A DNA stretch of 21,250 nucleotides from an uncultured Treponema sp. (GTDB lineage Bacteria; Spirochaetota; Spirochaetia; Treponematales; Treponemataceae), in assembly GCA_947167745.1 (NCBI GenBank), contig CAMVJE010000025.1:1-21250 (forward strand), written 5' to 3'. Both the position numbers and the translations under genes were made by a program. Of the stretch, positions 1 through 7,179 are shown in pieces. Positions within the stretch are counted from its first letter, which is position 1, and each line of letters starts with the position of its first letter. Under the pieces are notes generated by a model, which saw only the letters and a list, made by a program, of their open reading frames with translations, ran no database searches and was not told the DNA's origin.

Positions 1-33
1 GTCAATTTCATCCTGTGACAGAACCTCGTTCAT
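1..33 (-). CDS. fliM: Flagellar motor switch protein FliM, N-terminal fragment
   Basis: Only the first 11 codons lie in the window; the gene runs off the left edge. The peptide MNEVLSQDEID is the classic FliM start, whose LSQxEIDxLL segment binds phosphorylated CheY in the switch complex. The start ATG (31-33, read on the minus strand) is preceded by a purine-rich GGAAGGAAAG ribosome binding site. It follows fliL after 39 nt in the order expected for the treponemal flagellar operon (motA, motB, fliL, fliM). The rest of the protein, including the central CheC-like and C-terminal SpoA domains, cannot be seen. Confidence 0.9.
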   Translation of the reverse strand, partial: MNEVLSQDEID

Positions 34-72
34 GTCTTTCCTTCCACCTTTTTATGAATAAACCGCTTAATG

Positions 73-624
73 CTATTGCTGGATTACATCCATTTGCATA
101 AAGCGAACATCTTTAATCTTTGAAGAACTGAGAATACTATCATTAATAGCATTGCGAATCTCAATTTTGAGGTTTTCCTCATTCTGAGGTTTAAGTTCCT
201 CTGCTGTCTTCTGTGTAAAATATCGGCGCAAAAAGTCTTTAAGTTCAACAGTTCTCTGAGTAATTTCAGTAGAAGTGGCTTTATCTTCCTTTTTGTAGCC
301 TAGAACAACATCAACACGAACTGAAGCCGGATTCGCTTCCATTGTGCGTGTCTGAATCAATCCAAGAGATGTGTACCAGTCAAGGATTTCTTTTGAAGTC
401 GTATATTCTTCAGTCATAGGAATTGCAGCACTTGTTCCAGTATTATTTCCACCTATAACCTTCATTGTAATAACAACAACGGTGACGATAAGAATTATAG
501 CGGCAAGACCAATTGCAATCCATTTTAAGAGACCAGGGATAAGAAGGCCCTTTCCACCTTTTGCTGGAGCGGCACCTGCGTCTCCACCGTCATCCAATCC
601 CAAACCTTCATCTTCATCTGCCAT
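73..624 (-). CDS. fliL: Flagellar basal body-associated protein FliL
   Basis: This 183-residue single-pass inner-membrane protein has an acidic, Gly-rich cytoplasmic N-terminus (residues 1-30), one hydrophobic segment at about residues 34-56, and a periplasmic domain ending in a conserved-looking VRFMQMDVIQQ tail. That layout and the position between motB and fliM identify FliL, which surrounds the MotAB stator and supports torque. The start has GGAG seven nt upstream. The 36-nt gap from motB and the shared strand imply cotranscription. Length is normal for spirochaetal FliL. Confidence 0.92.
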   Translation of the reverse strand: MADEDEGLGLDDGGDAGAAPAKGGKGLLIPGLLKWIAIGLAAIILIVTVVVITMKVIGGNNTGTSAAIPMTEEYTTSKEILDWYTSLGLIQTRTMEANPASVRVDVVLGYKKEDKATSTEITQRTVELKDFLRRYFTQKTAEELKPQNEENLKIEIRNAINDSILSSSKIKDVRFMQMDVIQQ

Positions 625-660
625 AGAAAACTCCTTATCCTACCATAAGAAATGGTAACA

Positions 661-1401
661 TTAAAAATGGCCTTCATCAAGAATGATGACGTCCACACGG
701 CGATTGTACGCCTGGCCTTCCTTTGTTTCGTTAGAAAACATGGGCCTTGTATCTGCATATCCGGCAATTGAGAACTGTTGTTCATTAACACCGAAATCTG
801 ACAAATAATGAAGGACATTCGCAGCACGGGCCGCCGAAAGCTCCCAGTTTGACTGGTAGAGTTCATTGGAAACAGGCTGACTGTCTGTATGACCTTCTAT
901 TCTAAATCTTCGGTTTTTTAATTCCGAATCTTGAAAAAATTTCGATAATTTAAGAAGAATATCACGAGTTTCATCGATATTGAGCGCCGCACTTCCTTCT
1001 TCAAAGAAAACATCTGAAGCCAGAGAAATTACCAATCCCCTCTCATCGCTGGAAATAGTAATTTTTGCTGACTTTACTTCCGGTGCAAATAAACTTACAG
1101 CTTTCTTTTTTGCAAGTGAAAGAGACTTTCCTTTTTCGGCAGACGGAAGAGCCGATATAGAATTTCCCAAATCGGCCAGTTTACCGGCTGCCAGAGATTG
1201 ACCGCCGGAAGTAACAGGGGCTTCAATAGATTCGCTTACAATCTCAAGTGACTGCTGAATCTGCGCCAATGCTGCAGTATCGACCTCACTAGGGTCATAC
1301 AACATAACGAAGAAGCAGAGCATGAGAGTAATCATGTCACCATAAGTACCTTGCCAGGCGGTTGACGGTTTATCCGGTTCTTTTTTTTCTTTTTTTGCCA
1401 T
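661..1401 (-). CDS. motB: Flagellar stator protein MotB
   Basis: The protein has 246 residues. A basic, Lys-rich N-terminus (1-13) is followed by the single transmembrane helix starting at TYGDMITLML, in which Asp22 is the proton-accepting residue of the stator. A linker follows, then a C-terminal OmpA-like peptidoglycan-binding domain with IEGHTDSQPV and NRRVDVII. MotB anchors the MotA4-5/MotB2 ion channel to peptidoglycan and uses proton flow to turn the rotor. It sits 25 nt downstream of motA. The upstream GAAAGA is only a weak ribosome binding site, so coupling to motA translation is plausible. Confidence 0.95.
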   Translation of the reverse strand: MAKKEKKEPDKPSTAWQGTYGDMITLMLCFFVMLYDPSEVDTAALAQIQQSLEIVSESIEAPVTSGGQSLAAGKLADLGNSISALPSAEKGKSLSLAKKKAVSLFAPEVKSAKITISSDERGLVISLASDVFFEEGSAALNIDETRDILLKLSKFFQDSELKNRRFRIEGHTDSQPVSNELYQSNWELSAARAANVLHYLSDFGVNEQQFSIAGYADTRPMFSNETKEGQAYNRRVDVIILDEGHF

Positions 1402-1426
1402 TATCTTTCAGCCTTATTGAAGAAAA

Positions 1427-2209
1427 TTAGTCTTTGAGGACATCCGGTTCGATAATCTTACGGGTTTTCGGATCAAGATATGTAAGAAGTTTAAGCGCAA
1501 GAATACGAGGGTTATCACCAGCCTGAATCGATAGGACACCTTCGATAATCATTTCCATTGTGGACATTTCAGCAGCATTCTGAGCAGAAAGTTTGTTTGC
1601 AAAAGGAGCAACGAGCCAGTTAGCAAGCATAGAACCGTACAAAGTCGTAATCAAAGCGACAGCCATGTTAGGACCAAGGGAGCTTTTATCTTCCAAGTTG
1701 TTCAACATACCAATCAAACCGATAACCGTACCCAACATACCAAAACCAGGACCATAACCTGCCCATGCGTTGATAACTCCAATCCATGACATGTGGCGGG
1801 CTTCAGCCGCACTCATTTCATTTTCCATGATAGTGCGGATAACATTACCGTCAGTGCCGTCAACTACCATGCGCAAACCTTCTTTCATAAATGGACTGTC
1901 AAGATCATCAAGTCCTTCTTCCAGAGCAAGGATACCTTCACGGCGGGCCTTTTCGGAAAGGGCGACCATATTCTGAATCAAAGTCTTTTCGCCGTAATCA
2001 TGAGTCTTAAGCGCCCTTCCCATAATTTTGAACAAACCAAGAGCCTGTTTTAGCGGGGCAACGATAAAGAGCGCAGCATACGAACCACCAACGGTAACGA
2101 ATACAGACGGAATATCAACGATACCGCCAATCGAACCACCAGAAGTTACGACACCGAGGCCGATGGCAACCGTACCACCAATAAGACCAATTATTGTAGC
2201 TATATCCAT
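1427..2209 (-). CDS. motA: Flagellar stator protein MotA
   Basis: This 260-residue MotA forms the ion channel of the stator with MotB. It has two N-terminal hydrophobic segments (about 3-22 and 33-52), a cytoplasmic loop with the charged residues that contact FliG (Arg89/Arg90 and Glu97/Glu98 in KARREGILALEEG), and two C-terminal membrane helices. The conserved proline is Pro154 in GYGPGFGMLG, next to the proton path. The ATG has AGGAGA six nt upstream. The neighbours flbD (27 nt upstream) and motB match the usual treponemal order. Confidence 0.96.
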   Translation of the reverse strand: MDIATIIGLIGGTVAIGLGVVTSGGSIGGIVDIPSVFVTVGGSYAALFIVAPLKQALGLFKIMGRALKTHDYGEKTLIQNMVALSEKARREGILALEEGLDDLDSPFMKEGLRMVVDGTDGNVIRTIMENEMSAAEARHMSWIGVINAWAGYGPGFGMLGTVIGLIGMLNNLEDKSSLGPNMAVALITTLYGSMLANWLVAPFANKLSAQNAAEMSTMEMIIEGVLSIQAGDNPRILALKLLTYLDPKTRKIIEPDVLKD

Positions 2210-2236
2210 GAATTTCTCCTACCTTTTGTTACCTTT

Positions 2237-2434
2237 TTATATTTCATGAGCATTTATGCCTATTTTTGCGCGATAAGAAACGATTCGGTCGATGACTTCC
2301 TGCGGCTTATCCCTGACCACAACTTTCTTGCCAGACAAAAAAGTAATGGTTAAATCGGGATTTTGCTCCATGCATTCAATCATATGCGGATTAACCCAAT
2401 AAACTGAGCCGTCTAATTTTGTTACAGGAATCAT
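2237..2434 (-). CDS. flbD: Flagellar protein FlbD
   Basis: This small protein (65 residues) begins MIPVTKLDGS and continues with YWVNPHMIECMEQNPD and a short basic stretch, typical of the FlbD family found next to flgE or motA in spirochaetes and Gram-positive bacteria. It is usually annotated as a flagellar protein without a defined biochemical role. The ATG at 2432-2434 was chosen because a GTGGGGGA ribosome binding site sits just upstream. An in-frame TTG 18 nt further upstream would translate through that site. Here flbD is the first gene of the block: no flgE or flgD lies ahead of it. Confidence 0.85.
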   Translation of the reverse strand: MIPVTKLDGSVYWVNPHMIECMEQNPDLTITFLSGKKVVVRDKPQEVIDRIVSYRAKIGINAHEI

Positions 2435-2460
2435 ATTTCCCCCACCCTGCAAGACAAAAC

Positions 2461-2507
2461 ACTTTAAATATTGTTTATTTTACAACAAACAGAAGAATAT
2501 TTAAAGT
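2461..2507. repeat. Perfect 12-bp inverted repeat in the flbD leader
   Basis: ACTTTAAATATT at 2461-2472 is exactly mirrored by AATATTTAAAGT at 2496-2507, with a 23-nt loop containing a further GTTT/AAAC pair. On the plus strand it is followed by a run of eight T. It lies in the 222-bp divergent region, inside the presumed 5' leader of flbD. The core ACTTTAAA recurs at 2621-2628, close to the start of the response regulator gene. It could be an operator for the adjacent regulator or an RNA hairpin in the flbD leader; the sequence does not decide. Confidence 0.7.
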
Positions 2508-2553
2508 ATTTTTTTTCTTACGCTTTAGCTAATCCCAAAGACCTCTGTCATCA

Positions 2554-2580
2554 TTATCGGAAAAATATAATTTTTTATTA
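2554..2580 (-). promoter_or_regulatory. Candidate sigma-28 (FliA) promoter for flbD-motA-motB-fliL-fliM
   Basis: Read on the minus strand, TAAT (2580-2577), 15 nt, then TCCGATAA (2561-2554). The enterobacterial FliA consensus is TAAA, 15 nt, GCCGATAA, so this matches 3 of 4 and 7 of 8 positions at the exact spacing. Transcription would start near 2547, leaving a leader of about 110 nt that contains the inverted repeat. The rest of the intergenic region is T-rich, and no convincing sigma-70 promoter for flbD was found. Confidence 0.55.
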
Positions 2581-2656
2581 GATTCTCTTTTTTTAATTGC
2601 GTTTTTTTTGTTGATTGGATACTTTAAAATAAAAATAAGACAAGAGAGGCATAATA

Positions 2657-3343
2657 ATGAGCACAAAAATTCTTGTTATCGAAGATGTTCCTGAAATGTC
2701 AGACTTAATTTCAATGTACCTCACAAAAGAAGGCATGGAAGTAACAAAAGCACTGAATGCAGAAATCGCCCTGGAGAATCTAAAAACTAACATTCCAGAT
2801 CTGGTGATTCTGGATTTAAATCTCCCGGGTATGAGCGGATTTGACTTCCTCAAAAAATTCAGGGAAGAATACAACAATGCGATTCCTGTAATCATCTCTT
2901 CAGCCAGGGACGGTGATGAGGACATAATTGAAGGACTGGGGCTGGGAGCAGATGAATTCGTCACAAAACCCTTCTCTCCCCGGGTTCTCGTTGCCAAAGT
3001 AAAGGCAAATCTCCGCCGTGGCTCTGAAATTTCTGCCGCAGCCGAGGAATTCTACGCTTTCGGTAATTACAAACTTCTCTTAAATTCCTGCGTACTCAAA
3101 AAAGGCAGTGAAAAAATTCCACTTTCAAACAAAGAATACAAAGTTCTTGAATACCTGACCAAACATGAGCGCGAGCAGCTTTCTCCCGAAAAAATCTACA
3201 GGGATGTCTGGGGCACGGAATACGGGGATGTCACTGCAGTTGCGGTCTACATTCAGCGTCTGCGTAAAAAAATCGAGGCAAATCCAGCCGATCCGCACTT
3301 CATTAAAACAGTTTTCGGCATGGGGTACATCTTTGAAAATTAA
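2657..3343 (+). CDS. OmpR/PhoB-family response regulator
   Basis: This 228-residue transcription factor of a two-component system has an N-terminal receiver domain (about 1-120) with acidic residues Glu9-Asp10, phosphoacceptor Asp53 in VILDLNLPG, switch residue Ser82 and invariant Lys104 in FVTKPFSP. The C-terminal winged-helix DNA-binding domain (about 130-228) contains NKEYKVLEYL and the IQRLRKKIE recognition helix, ending in the family's GMGYIFEN signature. The ATG has AGAGG seven nt upstream. The cognate kinase overlaps its stop codon. Target genes are unknown; the shared upstream region and the ACTTTAAA repeats make autoregulation or control of flbD possible. Confidence 0.93.
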   Translation: MSTKILVIEDVPEMSDLISMYLTKEGMEVTKALNAEIALENLKTNIPDLVILDLNLPGMSGFDFLKKFREEYNNAIPVIISSARDGDEDIIEGLGLGADEFVTKPFSPRVLVAKVKANLRRGSEISAAAEEFYAFGNYKLLLNSCVLKKGSEKIPLSNKEYKVLEYLTKHEREQLSPEKIYRDVWGTEYGDVTAVAVYIQRLRKKIEANPADPHFIKTVFGMGYIFEN

Positions 3344-4697
3344 GACTCAATTACGCGTTTTTTTAATCGGCGTCATTCTCGTTCCAATTCTTGCGGCAAT
3401 TTCCATTCCCTTATATCATTATATCACCCGCCCCGAACGAATTCTCTTTGACGGTTACAAGCAAATCCGTTCTCTGGAGGAGGTTCCACTGTCACAGCGG
3501 GATCTGAAAGTTTTCAAACAACTTCTACGCACCCTTCCGCCAAATGTGGAATTCATCGTTCTTGCAAACCACGGAGACATCCTTCTCTCAACAATGCCCG
3601 AATTCGCCGGTAAAAGCCACATAAACGAGCACGATATTTTCAGATATATGAACGAAACAGGCGACAGCTACTTTTACCAGCTCACTTCGCCACCTCTTGA
3701 AAACGAAAACGACATTCTATTCATCAGCCGTACCAGTAGAGAAGCAAAACACAAAAAAGACGGTTTTGCAAAAATGCTTATGGCCTTCCTTGTCTTCATC
3801 ATAATATTTGAACTCTTCTGCATCGTCCTTATCGTAACAATCTCCCAGACAATCACCCGCTCAATTACTGCCCTAAGCAAAAACACTGAAAGGATTGCAA
3901 GTGGCGAGCTGGATGTCAAACTTGACTACGAGAAAAACACAAAAACTGACAACGAAATAACTTCACTGGCCGAAAATCTTGATAAAATGAGGCTTTCACT
4001 CAAGGACAATGAAGAAAGGCGTACAAAATTCATCATGGGAATCAGCCATGATTTACGCACTCCAGTGGCCGTCATCAAAGGCTACACCGAAGCCATGAGC
4101 GAAGGTTTTTACAACACGCCGGAAGAAGCAAAAAAATCTCTGGAAATCATCAGCACGAAGACCGAACAGCTGGAAACAATGATCAACACACTCATAAATT
4201 TCGTGAAACTAAACCAGACAGACTGGGTACAACAACTTAAAAAGCAGAAAATCGCCCCGGTTTTTGAGGAATTTGCAAAAAGTTCCGTCACCACAGGTGG
4301 CATCTTCAAGCGAAATGTAACTACTAACATTCAAATCAGCGGAGAAATTGAAATTCCCTTCGACAAAGAACTTGTTCAGCGCACTCTGGAAAATCTTTTC
4401 TCCAACGCACTACGCTACACCAGCGAAAATGACTCAATTCAGATCAGTGCGGTACAGGAAGACGACAAAATCTTTTTCAGCATAAAAGACAGTGGAATCG
4501 GTATCAAAAGCGAAGATCTGGAGAAGATTTTCGATATGTTCTACAGGGCAAGTTCATCACGCCGGGAAGAAGGCATGGGAATAGGACTGGCCACAGTAAT
4601 GACAATTGTAAAAGCTCACGGCTGGAAAATAAGCGTCAACTCTGAATTCGGTAAAGGCTCAGAATTCAAGATTGAAATCCCCTGCGCCAATTCATAA
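3333..4697 (+). CDS. Membrane sensor histidine kinase
   Basis: The partner kinase of the preceding regulator, 454 residues from a TTG start at 3333. That start overlaps the regulator's stop codon by 11 bp and has GGGG seven nt upstream. In-frame starts further upstream would translate the regulator's coding region out of frame and are rejected. Layout: first membrane helix (about 7-29), a periplasmic sensing loop of roughly 120 residues, a second membrane helix, a HAMP linker, the HisKA dimerisation box with the phosphorylated His in GISHDLRTPVAV, then the HATPase domain with N box (ENLFSNALRYT), G1 box (DSGIGI) and G2 box (GMGIGLATV). The signal sensed is unknown. The stop codon falls in a heptamer repeat. 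Confidence 0.92.
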   Translation: MKIKTQLRVFLIGVILVPILAAISIPLYHYITRPERILFDGYKQIRSLEEVPLSQRDLKVFKQLLRTLPPNVEFIVLANHGDILLSTMPEFAGKSHINEHDIFRYMNETGDSYFYQLTSPPLENENDILFISRTSREAKHKKDGFAKMLMAFLVFIIIFELFCIVLIVTISQTITRSITALSKNTERIASGELDVKLDYEKNTKTDNEITSLAENLDKMRLSLKDNEERRTKFIMGISHDLRTPVAVIKGYTEAMSEGFYNTPEEAKKSLEIISTKTEQLETMINTLINFVKLNQTDWVQQLKKQKIAPVFEEFAKSSVTTGGIFKRNVTTNIQISGEIEIPFDKELVQRTLENLFSNALRYTSENDSIQISAVQEDDKIFFSIKDSGIGIKSEDLEKIFDMFYRASSSRREEGMGIGLATVMTIVKAHGWKISVNSEFGKGSEFKIEIPCANS

Positions 4698-4725
4698 TTC
4701 TGAATTCTGAATTATGAATTATATA
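4691..4725. repeat. Tandem heptamer array spanning two convergent stop codons
   Basis: Five consecutive 7-mers: TTCATAA, TTCTGAA, TTCTGAA, TTATGAA, TTATATA. The stop codon of the plus-strand histidine kinase lies in the first unit, and that of the minus-strand hemW begins the last. The array fills the whole 21-bp gap between the two genes. It contains overlapping GAATTC palindromes but no GC-rich terminator stem. A shorter, related array lies at another convergent junction (8113-8133). Confidence 0.7.
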
Positions 4726-5933
4726 AGCTCTTCCAGAAATCGGTTCAATAAAAGGATTCCACGGCGGTTCAGGGCATAGGTTCTGTCGCCGTCGGGGCTT
4801 CTTTTTTCATATGCCAGACGGCTTTTCTTCCATCGGGCAAAAAGACCTTCACGCTTATCAGCGCCTATCCGATCAGCGAGAGATTTTCCAAATCTTTTTT
4901 CAAAGTCGCTTTCTTTTACGCCACAAAGCTGCCTGAAACCCAGCATCAAAAACTCAAACTCCAGCGTTTTTTCGTCAAGATGTTCAATATTTCGTTTTAG
5001 GAAAGAAATATCACCGCCCAAAAAAGTTTCATTCACACCCATCATATAGGCAGGAATAGAAAGGGAGTTTGTCCAGCGAACGGCAGACTTTTCCTCAAAA
5101 TCATAAAAACTTCCACTTGCCCCGGCTCCGATTCCGGCATAATTTTTCTGCTTCCAGTATGCAGAGTTGTGGCGCGATTCACAGCCCCTTCTTGCAAAAT
5201 TTGAAACCTCATACTGAAAATAGCCCAATTTTTCCAAAATATTCCGCCCTTTCAGCCACATTTTGTCGGCCTTTTCATAAGAAAAAGAGATTTTCCCGTC
5301 TTCGATATTTTTCCAGAGCGGAGTATTTTCTTCAACTGTAAGAGTGTAAAGCGAAACATGGTCGATGTTAGGGTATTGCCTAAGGATTTCAAACTGGTTT
5401 TCAAAATTTTTCCAGCTGTGGCCGGGAAGACCGGCTATAAAATCAACTGAAAGCCGCCCTTTCCAGTATTTTTTTAAGTTCTCAAGAGCATTTAAAATAA
5501 TTTGAACTGAACTTCCCCGGTGAACAGAAGAAAGAGCCCTGTCATCAAGAGCCTGAATTCCCATGGATAGTCTGTTAATACCGGCTTTTCCGCAGGCAAT
5601 GAGAAATTCCTCCCGAACATCATCAGGGTTCATTTCAAAAGTGACTTCAGCATTTTCTGCAAGGGGTGCAGCTTTTTTGATTCCCGAAAAAAGAGCTGAT
5701 ATCTGAGAAGGAGACAAAAGGCTTGGAGTCCCCCCACCAGCATAAACAGTCTCCCAGTCAGAAATTCTGTAATAATCTGCGTAAATTTTTGCTTCTTTTA
5801 CCAGAGCTTCAATGTAAGAATCAGACAAATCGCAGGATTTTCCATGCCGGTCTGACTCCCCTATGCTGAAAAAATCACAATAATCACACTTTTTCTTACA
5901 GAAAGGAATGTGAATATAAAGCGAAGCCTTCAC
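4719..5933 (-). CDS. hemW: HemW-like radical SAM protein (haem chaperone family)
   Basis: The protein has 404 residues. The radical SAM cluster motif is Cys12-x3-Cys16-x2-Cys19 in IPFCKKKCDYCDFFS, followed by the glycine-rich SAM-binding YAGGGTPSLL. A HNSAYWKQKNYAGIGAGASG stretch and a C-terminal HemW domain (about 340-404) follow. Older annotation calls this oxygen-independent coproporphyrinogen oxidase. The HemW branch is now regarded as a haem-binding chaperone, and the short spacing of the three cysteines fits it. The start is GTG at 5931-5933, six nt after the lepB stop and without an obvious ribosome binding site, so it is probably coupled to lepB. Whether this organism makes or uses haem is not shown here. 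Confidence 0.9.
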   Translation of the reverse strand: MKASLYIHIPFCKKKCDYCDFFSIGESDRHGKSCDLSDSYIEALVKEAKIYADYYRISDWETVYAGGGTPSLLSPSQISALFSGIKKAAPLAENAEVTFEMNPDDVREEFLIACGKAGINRLSMGIQALDDRALSSVHRGSSVQIILNALENLKKYWKGRLSVDFIAGLPGHSWKNFENQFEILRQYPNIDHVSLYTLTVEENTPLWKNIEDGKISFSYEKADKMWLKGRNILEKLGYFQYEVSNFARRGCESRHNSAYWKQKNYAGIGAGASGSFYDFEEKSAVRWTNSLSIPAYMMGVNETFLGGDISFLKRNIEHLDEKTLEFEFLMLGFRQLCGVKESDFEKRFGKSLADRIGADKREGLFARWKKSRLAYEKRSPDGDRTYALNRRGILLLNRFLEELI

Positions 5934-5939
5934 GACGAT

Positions 5940-6638
5940 TTATAGAAACTTGAATTTGCTGAAAGGAAAATAAAGGACAAGCGCCTTACCGAGAATCTGA
6001 CTGTGCTTAACAGGCCCCCAGACACGAGAATCAGCCGCTGAAAGACGATCATCACCGAGAACAAAATATTCGTCTGCTCCTAAAGTGATCTGCTGAATTG
6101 ACGACTTGGCTCCAAAATCAGGATCCCAACCAGCCGGAGGAACAAGGATTTTTGCATTATATTTGGACTCTGTAACTTCAAATTCTGTAAGAAAATGACT
6201 TGCAGATGCCGGCTTTACAAAAACAACATAGCGGTCTATATAAATCGTATCCCCCGGCATACCGACAACCCTGCGGAGTACAGGCCGTGTTCCTTCAACA
6301 GGTTTTTCCTCAAATGGCTGCCATTTCCGCAATGAAACAAAAAGAGCCAGAGAACGCAGAAAGCGCTTAAATGAGCCTGTCTTTCCATCTCCATAATTCT
6401 GAAGGAGAATAACATCCCCCCTTTCAGGATTTCGAAGCAGAGGACTGACAAACTGATAACTGCCGGCCGGAATATCCGGAGACATTGAATCGGAACAGTT
6501 TGCCACTGGGAAAACAATAAAAGTCATAAAAAGTGATACAAGGAGAAAGAAAAGGACTATAATTCCTGCGATTGAAAAAATTCTATGATATAACTCCCGG
6601 CGTAATTTATAGGAGATGGCGTAAATACTCTTTTCCAT
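5940..6638 (-). CDS. lepB: Signal peptidase I (S26 family) with an atypical general base
   Basis: The protein has 232 residues from the ATG at 6636-6638. Extension further upstream would run through the promoter. A cytoplasmic N-terminus and one membrane helix (about 20-43) precede the catalytic box NCSDSMSPDIPAG, with nucleophile Ser51. Box D is LRRVVGMPGD and box E is GDDRLSAADSRVWG. In the family the general-base Lys lies in the xKRxxGxPGD motif; here that position is Arg122 (codon CGC), so the usual Ser-Lys dyad appears broken. It is either an unusual active variant or a divergent paralogue. It heads a two-gene operon with hemW and is divergent from smpB. Confidence 0.85.
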   Translation of the reverse strand: MEKSIYAISYKLRRELYHRIFSIAGIIVLFFLLVSLFMTFIVFPVANCSDSMSPDIPAGSYQFVSPLLRNPERGDVILLQNYGDGKTGSFKRFLRSLALFVSLRKWQPFEEKPVEGTRPVLRRVVGMPGDTIYIDRYVVFVKPASASHFLTEFEVTESKYNAKILVPPAGWDPDFGAKSSIQQITLGADEYFVLGDDRLSAADSRVWGPVKHSQILGKALVLYFPFSKFKFL

Positions 6639-6644
6639 ATCTAT

Positions 6645-6674
6645 AGAATAGCAGAATTTTTGAAACTGTTGCAA
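6645..6674 (-). promoter_or_regulatory. Sigma-70-type promoter of lepB
   Basis: Minus-strand TTGCAA (6674-6669), 18-nt spacer, TATTCT (6650-6645). The -35 hexamer is its own reverse complement and is also the -35 of the smpB promoter. The predicted start point is about 6639-6638, at the lepB ATG, so the mRNA would have essentially no leader; no ribosome binding site is visible. Confidence 0.5.
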
Positions 6675-6697
6675 GTCAAGATTGTTATGTTTATAAT
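6669..6697 (+). promoter_or_regulatory. Strong sigma-70-type promoter of smpB
   Basis: TTGCAA (6669-6674), an optimal 17-nt spacer, and a perfect TATAAT (6692-6697). The smpB ATG begins only nine bases after the last base of the -10 box, so the predicted transcript starts within one to three nt of the start codon. There is no room for a normal ribosome binding site. Confidence 0.75.
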
Positions 6698-6705
6698 ATG
6701 AAGAT

Positions 6706-7167
6706 ATGTCTGAAAATGTAAAAATTATTGCACAGAACAAAAAGGCCCGCTTTAATTATTTCGTTGAGGAATCTTACGAATGTGGCATCGAGCTTGAAGG
6801 AACAGAAGTAAAGTCTGTCAAAGCAGGAAATGTGTCCTTTCCCGATTCTTTTGCCGAAATTATAAATGGTGAAGTCTGGATGCGTAATTTTCATATTTCA
6901 GAATATAAATATTCATCCGTGTTTAATCACGATCCGGACAGAAAAAAGCGTCTTCTTCTCCACAAAGAAGAAATCAAACGAATTCAGCGAAAAGTTGACG
7001 AAAAGGGATTTACCCTCGTTCCGCTGGATTTTTACTTAAAACATGGAAGGGTCAAGCTTACGCTGGGTGTCTGTAAAGGCAAAAAACTTTACGACAAAAG
7101 AGATACCATAAAACAGCGTGACTTAGACAGAGAAATGGCAAGAGATTTCCGCAAAGACCTGTCCTAG
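6706..7167 (+). CDS. smpB: SsrA (tmRNA)-binding protein SmpB
   Basis: SmpB binds tmRNA and brings it to stalled ribosomes for trans-translation. The 153-residue protein has the expected start (ENVKIIAQNKKARFNY), the core GIELEGTEVKSVKAGNVSF, and the basic C-terminal tail KGKKLYDKRDTIKQRDLDRE that enters the empty mRNA channel. The ATG follows a near-consensus promoter so closely that the message is probably leaderless. The exported-protein gene starts 12 nt after the stop, so the two may be cotranscribed. The tmRNA gene itself is not in this window. Confidence 0.97.
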   Translation: MSENVKIIAQNKKARFNYFVEESYECGIELEGTEVKSVKAGNVSFPDSFAEIINGEVWMRNFHISEYKYSSVFNHDPDRKKRLLLHKEEIKRIQRKVDEKGFTLVPLDFYLKHGRVKLTLGVCKGKKLYDKRDTIKQRDLDREMARDFRKDLS

Positions 7168-7179
7168 CAGAAATCCTCC

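Noticed and set aside
525..866. Minus-strand frame between fliL and motB
   Set aside because: Alternative-frame shadow overlapping both well-supported flagellar genes.
2461..2520. 12-bp dyad followed by eight T as a rho-independent terminator on the plus strand
   Set aside because: No plus-strand gene lies upstream to be terminated, and the stem is almost entirely A/T, so an operator or leader hairpin is favoured.
3165..3332. Extended N-terminus of the histidine kinase
   Set aside because: It lies wholly inside the response regulator gene in another frame. The TTG at 3333 with GGGG upstream directly precedes the first membrane helix.
6639..6740. Longer N-terminus for signal peptidase starting at 6740
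   Set aside because: It would translate through the shared promoter and into smpB, and the added residues do not look like a LepB N-terminus.
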